Source: Buttiauxella agrestis ATCC 33320 | Lineage (GTDB): Bacteria > Pseudomonadota > Gammaproteobacteria > Enterobacterales > Enterobacteriaceae | Length of the DNA stretch: 64,000 nucleotides | Assembly: GCF_000735355.1 (NCBI RefSeq) | Contig: NZ_JMPI01000050.1 | Coordinates: forward strand, 1-64,000 | Direction: 5' to 3' | Made by a program: the position numbers and the translations under genes | In this document: positions 58,282 to 64,000 of the stretch, in pieces | Layout of the letters: every line of letters begins with the position of its first letter | Numbering within the stretch: the stretch's first letter is position 1 | The notes under the pieces: model-generated | Databases searched by the model: none | Told to the model about the DNA's origin: nothing | Seen by the model: the letters and a program-made list of their open reading frames with translations, nothing else

Positions 58282-59250
58282 ATGAATATCTGGACTCTTG
58301 GCGATGCGGTGGTCGATCTTTTACCGCTTTCAGAGATGCAGTATCAAGCCTGCGCAGGAGGAGCCCCATTCAATGTTGCGGTCGGTGCTGCACGTTTACA
58401 CAGCCAGAGTGGCTTTATTGGCCGGGTTGGTGATGACGACTTTGGTCATTTTCTAAAAAAAACGCTGTCTGACTCAGGCGTCTCAACCGCATGCCTTCAA
58501 CTGGATAACCAGCACAAAACCAGTACGGTGCTGGTCTCTCTGAATAGTGGCGGAGAGCGCGAGTTTACGTTTTTAACCACCCCCTCCGCCGATCAATTTT
58601 TAACGTCCGATGCCCTTCCAGAATTTAGCAACGATATTCTGCACTTCTGCTCTCTGGCAATGGTCACCGACGTTTGCCGTAATACATTGGTTGCCGCCAT
58701 CAGCAATGTTAAACAACGCGGGGGATTGCTGAGTTTCGATGTGAACTTACGGGAGCAAATGTGGCTCGACAAGCATGAAATGCTCGAGACGGTGCGCCAT
58801 TTTTCCTCTCAGGCCGACATTCTTAAACTCTCGGAAGAAGAATGGTACTGGATGACAGGTACCCACAATTTTACCCTGGCGCTTGAAGGTCTTAAGGCGC
58901 TACCTGCACAACTGAAAGTAGTGACCTACGGTTCGCAAGGCGCCATGGTGTTATGGCGCGACAGCGTCATCCATTTCAATGGCTATACCGTCGATAGTGT
59001 CGATACAACCGGGGCTGGCGACGCTTTCGTCGCCGGTTTGTTGGCCTGGATTGCACATAATGGGATGCCCGAGAGCTTTGAACAGATCCATCAGGCCATT
59101 GCTCAGGCTGGTGCCTGTGGTGCCCTCGCGACAACCCGCAAAGGTGCATTGTCTGCCCTGCCGGATACCAAAGCGCTCAATGCCTTTATCAGCCAATTTT
59201 CTCTACCGGACTATGAGATAAAAAACCAAACGGGTTCTCGCCTTCCTTGA
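58282..59250 (+). CDS. cscK: Fructokinase (CscK/ScrK-like, PfkB family)
   Basis: 322 residues. PfkB-family sugar kinase: N-terminal GDAVVDLLP and [25 protein letters not shown], and the anion hole/catalytic base [12 protein letters not shown] (about 241-252). Phosphorylates the fructose released by the hydrolase. Last gene of the operon. Its final codons (from about 59228) run into a stray antisense fragment of der, so the C-terminal tail KNQTGSRLP is probably foreign to the family. Confidence 0.92.
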   Translation: MNIWTLGDAVVDLLPLSEMQYQACAGGAPFNVAVGAARLHSQSGFIGRVGDDDFGHFLKKTLSDSGVSTACLQLDNQHKTSTVLVSLNSGGEREFTFLTTPSADQFLTSDALPEFSNDILHFCSLAMVTDVCRNTLVAAISNVKQRGGLLSFDVNLREQMWLDKHEMLETVRHFSSQADILKLSEEEWYWMTGTHNFTLALEGLKALPAQLKVVTYGSQGAMVLWRDSVIHFNGYTVDSVDTTGAGDAFVAGLLAWIAHNGMPESFEQIHQAIAQAGACGALATTRKGALSALPDTKALNAFISQFSLPDYEIKNQTGSRLP

Positions 59251-59355
59251 ACTGGATACGGATTAGTGTACCCATAACATCCAGCGATTTGCGGAAGTAG
59301 TTCATCAAGTAACGCTTGTAGGAGTCCGGCAGGTCTTTAATCTGGTTGCCTACAC
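59228..59355 (-). pseudogene. Truncated fragment of der (3' part)
   Basis: About 128 bases closely resemble the 3' portion of der in this window (about 60312-60438), in the same orientation: GATTTGCGGAAGTAGTTCAT and GTCCGGCAGGTCTTTAA are shared, with roughly one base in ten different. It encodes the segment corresponding to [20 protein letters not shown]. It begins inside the fructokinase ORF. A remnant of a second der gene, probably left by the event that brought in the fructoside locus. Confidence 0.87.
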
Positions 59356-59524
59356 CGCTGCCGCGCTTAAAGTTGCATGGCTCCTGGAATAAGCCTTCTT
59401 GCGCCGGTTAACCGGGGTGAAGCTGAAAGATGACAGTGATAATCCAGCCTTACATGAGCGTGTTAAATTCCCTGGCATAACGCATACTGAAGCCAGTACG
59501 CAAATTTCGACCTAAGGGTTCATC

Positions 59525-60148
59525 ATGAAAAATATCGTTCTCATTGCGTTAGTTTTATTTCCGCTCGCTTCGCAAGCGTCGACTGAAAAGACGACACCTC
59601 CGCAGGCGTTCAATTTTAGCTGTGGGAAAACGGGCGGAACTTACAGTGACGGTAAAGGTGGCGTGTGGGTAAATGGTCAAAAAGCGACGATTAAACAGAG
59701 CAGCCCGACCTATTGGGAAGCGACCAGCGGTAAAACGGTGATCAGCATTGTGCGTTCAACAGACGGTAATCCTGAGATCTCTTTTACCGGCCCCAATCGT
59801 ACTCACGGCGTCTGTTTGCCTGAAGATGAAGTAAGCTTCGCGCCCACTGAAAATAAAAAATCGCAGCAGCAAACAGGCCCATCGTTTTCTTGCTCAGGCG
59901 TAAATAAAGGCAGCATGGAAGACCTCATTTGCCAAAGCAAAACCCTTTCTGCTCAGGATCTAAAACTTACCGAGACGTACAAGCAAGCGCTGGCTAAATC
60001 CAAAAATAATCCGACGCTTAAAGCTGAACAACGAGGCTGGATTAAAGGGCGCAATGAGTGCTGGAAAGAGGACGATAAAAACGCGTGCCTGGCAGACTCA
60101 TATCAGCAACGCATCAGTGAGTTGCAAAGCAAATATGGCGTGAAATGA
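59525..60148 (+). CDS. Exported DUF1311 (LprI-like) protein
   Basis: 207 residues with a signal peptide (LFPLASQA-S, near 19). The C-terminal half (about 117-205) is a DUF1311/LprI-type domain: FSCSGVNKGSMEDLICQSKTLSAQD, EQRGWIKGRNECWK, and CLADSYQQRISELQ, with four cysteines likely in disulfides. The N-terminal half has a cysteine pair and no recognised family. LprI-type proteins are proposed lysozyme inhibitors; this one is unproven. It ends at the terminator shared with der. Confidence 0.8.
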   Translation: MKNIVLIALVLFPLASQASTEKTTPPQAFNFSCGKTGGTYSDGKGGVWVNGQKATIKQSSPTYWEATSGKTVISIVRSTDGNPEISFTGPNRTHGVCLPEDEVSFAPTENKKSQQQTGPSFSCSGVNKGSMEDLICQSKTLSAQDLKLTETYKQALAKSKNNPTLKAEQRGWIKGRNECWKEDDKNACLADSYQQRISELQSKYGVK

Positions 60149-60172
60149 AGATTAATTGCGAAATTTAAAGAT

Positions 60173-60201
60173 AAAAAAACCCGGTTAAACCGGGTTTTTT
60201 T
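60173..60201. terminator. Bidirectional terminator between the DUF1311 gene and der
   Basis: AAAAAAACCCGGTT followed directly by AAACCGGGTTTTTTT: a strong GC stem with A and T runs on the two sides, serving both convergent genes. Confidence 0.93.
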
Positions 60202-60228
60202 ATGGCCAGGATGACTCCTCGCTACGAA

Positions 60229-61734
60229 TTATTTGCTTTTCTTGATGTGTTTGATCAAACGCTTACGTTTACGCATCTGGTTCGGTGTCAGGGTGTTACG
60301 TTTGTTGGCAAACGGGTTCTCCCCTTCTTTAAACTGAATACGGATTGGCGTACCCATCACATCCAGCGATTTGCGGAAGTAGTTCATCAAATAGCGCTTG
60401 TAGGAATCCGGCAGGTCTTTAACCTGGTTGCCGTGAATCACAACGATTGGTGGGTTATAACCACCGGCATGCGCATATTTCAGCTTAACGCGACGACCAC
60501 GAACTAACGGCGGCTGGTGATCTTCTGCAGCCATAGTCATGATGCGAGTCAGTAACGCAGTGCTTACGCGACGCGTTGAGCTGTCATAAGCTTCACGCAC
60601 AGATTCGAACAAGTTACCCACGCCACTGCCATGCAGTGCGGAGATAAAGTGCACGCGAGCAAAGTCGATAAAGCCAAGACGATAATCCAGGGTCTCTTTA
60701 ACTTGCTCTCTGACTTCGTTGCTCAGGCCATCCCACTTGTTGACGACAATCACCAGTGAGCGCCCACTATTCAGGATAAAGCCGAGCAGAGACAAATCCT
60801 GGTCGGAAATACCTTCGCGAGCATCAATCACCAACATAACAACGTTAGCGTCTTCAATCGCTTGCAGGGTTTTGATTACCGAGAATTTCTCAACGGTTTC
60901 AGTGATTTTGCCGCGCTTACGCACACCAGCGGTGTCGATAAGAATATATTCACGCTCATCACGTTCCATCGGGATATAGATGCTGTCACGCGTGGTGCCA
61001 GGCATGTCATAAACCACTACACGATCTTCACCCAAAATACGGTTGGTAAGCGTTGACTTACCTACGTTTGGACGGCCAACGATAGCCAGTTTGATAGGCA
61101 AATCGATAGGATTGAAGGCTTCTTCTTCTTCCTCTTCGATTTCTTCTTCACCTTCAGGAACAATGCCATGCTTAGCATTAAATGCCGCCCAATAGGCTGC
61201 ATCTTCATCAATTTCTTCTTCTGGTTCGCGCGGGTTTTTATCGTCGATAAACGGAATCAGCACGTGTTCCAGCAAGGTTGTCACACCGCGACCGTGAGAG
61301 GCAGCGATTGGGTGAATTTCACCTAAACCCAGGGAGTAAAAATCAATTACCGCCTGATCGGGGTCCATACCGTCTGTTTTGTTCGCCACCAGGAAGGTTG
61401 GCTTCTGACGTGAACGCAAATGCTTAGCGATAGCTTCATCTGCAGGCATCAAGCCTGCACGCGCATCAACCATAAATAGCACGACATCAGCTTCTTCAAT
61501 CGCTAAAAGCGACTGCGCAGCCATATGTGTTTCAACGCCATCTTCAGTGCCATCAATACCACCGGTATCAATAGCAATAAACTCGCGACCTTCCACTTCA
61601 GCACGACCATACTTGCGGTCGCGAGTCAGCCCCGGGAAATCCGCGACCAGCGCATCTCGGGTACGCGTCAAGCGGTTAAACAACGTGGATTTTCCGACAT
61701 TAGGGCGCCCGACGAGCGCAACCACAGGTACCAT
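60229..61734 (-). CDS. der: Ribosome biogenesis GTPase Der (EngA)
   Basis: Tandem-GTPase needed for 50S subunit maturation. About 501 residues from [22 protein letters not shown] (ATG 61734, the E. coli start; a longer frame to 61755 is less likely). G1 motifs GRPNVGKST occur twice (about 9-17 and 215-223), with DTGG/DTAG G3 and NKTD/NKWD G4 motifs for each domain, an acidic linker ([11 protein letters not shown]) and a C-terminal KH-like domain. It is downstream of bamB on the same strand. Confidence 0.97.
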   Translation of the reverse strand: MVPVVALVGRPNVGKSTLFNRLTRTRDALVADFPGLTRDRKYGRAEVEGREFIAIDTGGIDGTEDGVETHMAAQSLLAIEEADVVLFMVDARAGLMPADEAIAKHLRSRQKPTFLVANKTDGMDPDQAVIDFYSLGLGEIHPIAASHGRGVTTLLEHVLIPFIDDKNPREPEEEIDEDAAYWAAFNAKHGIVPEGEEEIEEEEEEAFNPIDLPIKLAIVGRPNVGKSTLTNRILGEDRVVVYDMPGTTRDSIYIPMERDEREYILIDTAGVRKRGKITETVEKFSVIKTLQAIEDANVVMLVIDAREGISDQDLSLLGFILNSGRSLVIVVNKWDGLSNEVREQVKETLDYRLGFIDFARVHFISALHGSGVGNLFESVREAYDSSTRRVSTALLTRIMTMAAEDHQPPLVRGRRVKLKYAHAGGYNPPIVVIHGNQVKDLPDSYKRYLMNYFRKSLDVMGTPIRIQFKEGENPFANKRNTLTPNQMRKRKRLIKHIKKSK

Positions 61735-61766
61735 GATAAAAGCCTCATTACTCAAAATTCATCATA

Positions 61767-61790
61767 AAACGACGTCAATTCACGTCGTTT
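61767..61790 (-). promoter_or_regulatory. Hairpin in the bamB-der gap, der-proximal
   Basis: AAACGACGT, six bases, ACGTCGTTT: a 9-bp perfect stem 33 bases before the der start. On the minus strand it is followed by TTTTATG, so it could be a weak terminator or attenuator between bamB and der. Confidence 0.5.
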
Positions 61791-61800
61791 CTAAAAACAG

Positions 61801-61831
61801 GAAACGGCTCCCGGACTACGGGAACCGTTTC
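61801..61831 (-). promoter_or_regulatory. Hairpin in the bamB-der gap, bamB-proximal
   Basis: GAAACGG-C-TCCCG, five bases, CGGGA-A-CCGTTTC: two stacked stems with one mismatch, no U run. It lies between the bamB stop and the first hairpin, possibly an mRNA-stability or processing structure. Confidence 0.45.
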
Positions 61832-61856
61832 GCTCATGCTATTACGTCAGGTAAGT

Positions 61857-63038
61857 TTAACGCTTGATAGCGTACAACGTACCATCTTTCGCCTGAATCA
61901 ACAGTTTGTCGCTGGCAACAACGGGCTCAGTCTGGAACCCAGAGCTGTCCACTTTCTGTTGAGCAACAAAGCGACCATCGTCGGCATTGATCCAGTGCAT
62001 ATAGCCTTCGCTGTCGGCTACAACCAAATAACCGTTGTACAAAACAGGAGAGGTCAAATTACGGTGCAGCAAATCGCTTTGCGTCCACAGAGTCACGCCG
62101 CCATCAGCGTTTAATGCCACAACGCGGTCATTCTGATCGACGAGGAAAATGCGGTTCGCATCCACGATGAAATCGTTCACTGAACCCAGTTCACGTTTCC
62201 ACATGACCTGACCCGAACGTAAGTCCAGCGCAGTCAGGTTGCCGTTATATGCCAATGCATATACAACACCATTCACGATAACTGGCGTGGTATCAACATC
62301 GCTCAGACGGTCGATTTCAGTCGCACCAGTTGCCTGAGAAATACGTTGCTGCCAAATCAGCTGACCTTGTTTCATCAAAACAGCGCTGACACGTCCGTTA
62401 TCGCCACCGACAATAGCTGCACCAAACGCTACTGCTGGAGCTGATTCGCCGCGCAGGGAAAGCGCTGGCATATCCAGGTTTACGGTCCATTTCACCGCAC
62501 CGTCAGCTTCATCAAATGCCTGGAGCTGGCCGTTGCTGGTGTGAACCAGAACTAAACCGTCGCTCACAACCGGGCGAGAAAGGACTTCGCCAGCCGCTTT
62601 GCTTTGCCACGCAATACTACCATCAGAGGTATTAAGCGCATAAACCTGTGCTTTTTCACTGCCGACGTAAACGTGCGCCCCCTCAACCGTTACGCCACCA
62701 GAAAGCAGTGCCGGAAGGTTGCTGGAATAGAAATTCGTTTTTTCAGAGAGATCGACGGACCAGACTTCTTTACCGTCGTCCGCGTTTACGGCTTTAACGG
62801 TGCCACGGCGGTCAGCGGCATAAACGTTGCCGTCCTGCCACGCTGGGTGCAGATTGGAATAAAAATCACCAATGCCGCTACCAACAGAAGTGCTCCATGT
62901 TTTTTCAGGTTCAAACTGGTTTTCAACTGTCGGCAGTGGAGACATTTTAACCACGTCTTCTTCACCGCTAAACAGTGAACAACCGCTGAGCAGCGTCAGA
63001 GAAATCAGCCCTGGTACAAGTAGTTTACGCAATTGCAT
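61857..63038 (-). CDS. bamB: Outer membrane protein assembly factor BamB (lipoprotein)
   Basis: Scaffold lipoprotein of the BAM complex. 393 residues (E. coli 392). The lipoprotein signal ends LLSGC, followed by an eight-bladed PQQ-type beta-propeller with repeated blade motifs (VYALNTSDGSIAW, LTALDLRSGQVMW, VVALNADGGVTLW). It lies ten bases after yfgM and upstream of der on the same strand, the E. coli order. Confidence 0.97.
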   Translation of the reverse strand: MQLRKLLVPGLISLTLLSGCSLFSGEEDVVKMSPLPTVENQFEPEKTWSTSVGSGIGDFYSNLHPAWQDGNVYAADRRGTVKAVNADDGKEVWSVDLSEKTNFYSSNLPALLSGGVTVEGAHVYVGSEKAQVYALNTSDGSIAWQSKAAGEVLSRPVVSDGLVLVHTSNGQLQAFDEADGAVKWTVNLDMPALSLRGESAPAVAFGAAIVGGDNGRVSAVLMKQGQLIWQQRISQATGATEIDRLSDVDTTPVIVNGVVYALAYNGNLTALDLRSGQVMWKRELGSVNDFIVDANRIFLVDQNDRVVALNADGGVTLWTQSDLLHRNLTSPVLYNGYLVVADSEGYMHWINADDGRFVAQQKVDSSGFQTEPVVASDKLLIQAKDGTLYAIKR

Positions 63039-63048
63039 CGGGTCCCTC

Positions 63049-63669
63049 TTAGCTCGACAAATTATTAATTTTCATCTGCATCATTTCACGCAGGGCTGGA
63101 GAAGCATCAGTGTTTGAGCCTTTGCTCCACGCATCGCGCGCACCTTGCTTATCCCCTTTGCTGAGCAGCGCTTCACCGCGCAAATCAGCAACAATCGCTA
63201 CCCAACCTTCACCTTTAATGCTGTCGAGGGTTTTCAGCGCCGCATCAGATTGCTTCTGTTGAATTTGAACACGCGCCAGTCGTGCGTTAATCAACGCCTG
63301 CAGGTTTTCATCAGTTGTGTTGGCAAGACCTTGCTGCAACTGAGCTGCCGCTTTCGCAAGGTCATTGTTATCAGCATACTTCTGCGCTAATTCCAGTGCT
63401 GCCAGAGCACCATAAGTATTTTTTGTGCCGGCTGCGAATTTCTCAGCGGCAGCCAGTGTGGCAGGATTATCTGCGCGCACAGCATCTGTCACTGTTTGGT
63501 ATTCAAGAGAAGAAGCCATTACGCTTTCAGCTTGATGGCTGTTCCAGTAACGCCAGCCAACCAGTGCGCCAATACCCAGTACGACACCCACAACCAGCGC
63601 TTTGCCATTTTCAGCAAAGAAGCGTTTTACCGCATCAACCTGTTCGTTATCGTTTTCGTAAATTTCCAC
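63049..63669 (-). CDS. yfgM: YfgM, SecYEG-associated periplasmic TPR protein
   Basis: 206 residues, as in E. coli. A GTG start gives MEIYENDNEQVDAVKRFFAENGK, a single membrane helix (ALVVGVVLGIGALVGW), then TPR-like helices in the periplasm. The family associates with PpiD at the Sec translocon and has been linked to control of RcsB. It is between hisS and bamB in one run of genes on the same strand. Confidence 0.95.
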   Translation of the reverse strand: MEIYENDNEQVDAVKRFFAENGKALVVGVVLGIGALVGWRYWNSHQAESVMASSLEYQTVTDAVRADNPATLAAAEKFAAGTKNTYGALAALELAQKYADNNDLAKAAAQLQQGLANTTDENLQALINARLARVQIQQKQSDAALKTLDSIKGEGWVAIVADLRGEALLSKGDKQGARDAWSKGSNTDASPALREMMQMKINNLSS

Positions 63670-63705
63670 GCAGTCCTTCTCCTTAACGATTAATCACTGG
63701 GGAAA

Positions 63706-64000
63706 TTAACCCAGTAGCGCCTGCAAATGAGCCACCGCGTTGGTTTGTTCAACGGTAGTTTGCTCACCTGTGCGCAGATCCTTCACGACCACCTGACCAT
63801 TTGCGACTTCCGTTTCACCCAGCACCAGAGCCGCACGAGCGCCCCACTTATCTGCACGGACGAACTGTTTCTTGAAGTTGCCACCGCCATAGTTGGTCAT
63901 CAGTTTGATAGCTGGGACCTGGTCACGCAATTGCTCGGCGAATAACATTGCCGCAGCTTGCGTTCCCTGACCTGACGATATCAGGTAAATATCGACAACA
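63706..64000 (-). CDS. hisS: Histidyl-tRNA synthetase, C-terminal part (continues past the window)
   Basis: About 98 residues of the anticodon-binding domain are inside the window: [50 protein letters not shown] and VAHLQALLG at the end. The frame is open to the window edge. Start and catalytic domain lie beyond position 64000. It is 37 bases upstream of yfgM, as in E. coli. Confidence 0.96.
   Translation of the reverse strand, partial: VVDIYLISSGQGTQAAAMLFAEQLRDQVPAIKLMTNYGGGNFKKQFVRADKWGARAALVLGETEVANGQVVVKDLRTGEQTTVEQTNAVAHLQALLG

Overview
The window is chromosomal DNA of a member of the Enterobacteriaceae. The order ypfH-tmcA-ypfJ-purC-bamC-dapA-gcvR-bcp-perM-bepA-yfgD-hda-uraA-upp-purMN-ppk-ppx-yfgF-yfgG ... 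guaA-guaB-xseA-yfgJ ... der-bamB-yfgM-hisS is the E. coli-type arrangement, and the proteins match the E. coli families closely. The genus cannot be fixed from the sequence alone. Two blocks interrupt this backbone: a 21.9 kb integrated element next to guaA and a roughly 9 kb fructoside-utilisation locus between yfgJ and der.

Positions 1-23.4 kb are core genome: tRNA acetylation, purine synthesis (purC and purMN, each with a PurR box), outer-membrane assembly (bamC, bepA), lysine synthesis, uracil salvage (upp-uraA), replication control (hda), polyphosphate metabolism (ppk-ppx), c-di-GMP turnover (yfgF), and a divergent DHH-family phosphoesterase.

Positions 23437-45332 are an integrative element bounded by a 13-bp direct repeat formed from the last codons of guaA, with a P4-type tyrosine integrase beside guaA. 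Its right part is plasmid-like: an AlpA-type regulator, a RepA-type initiator, an iteron region with a DnaA box, an oriT that looks like the RP4/RK2 (IncP-1) oriT, a frameshifted traJ, and trbJ-trbK-trbL. It also carries four perfect copies of the IncP KorB operator and one perfect KorA operator, but no korA, korB, relaxase, coupling protein or conjugation ATPase. I infer an integrative mobilizable element that depends on, and may sense, a resident IncP-1 plasmid. Its left part is a row of anti-phage candidates, all on the minus strand: an MmeI-like methyltransferase + DEAD-family helicase + GIY-YIG nuclease module, a Gabija-like OLD nuclease/UvrD helicase pair, and two overlapping DUF262 (GmrS-like) genes, one fused to DUF1524.

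Positions 45.3-50.2 kb return to core (guaA, guaB, xseA, yfgJ). Positions 50.4-59.3 kb hold a LacI-family repressor (cscR-like) divergent from a symporter, a cytoplasmic GH32 sucrose hydrolase, two OmpG/KdgM-like porins flanking an exported GH32 enzyme, and a fructokinase. This looks like a complete pathway for sucrose and short fructans: porin entry, periplasmic trimming, proton symport, cytoplasmic hydrolysis, phosphorylation. A stray fragment of der at its right edge, read into by the fructokinase ORF, is a scar of how the block arrived. The rest (59.5-64 kb) is a DUF1311 protein, der, bamB, yfgM and the 3' part of hisS.

I saw no rRNA or tRNA genes, no CRISPR array and no insertion sequence.
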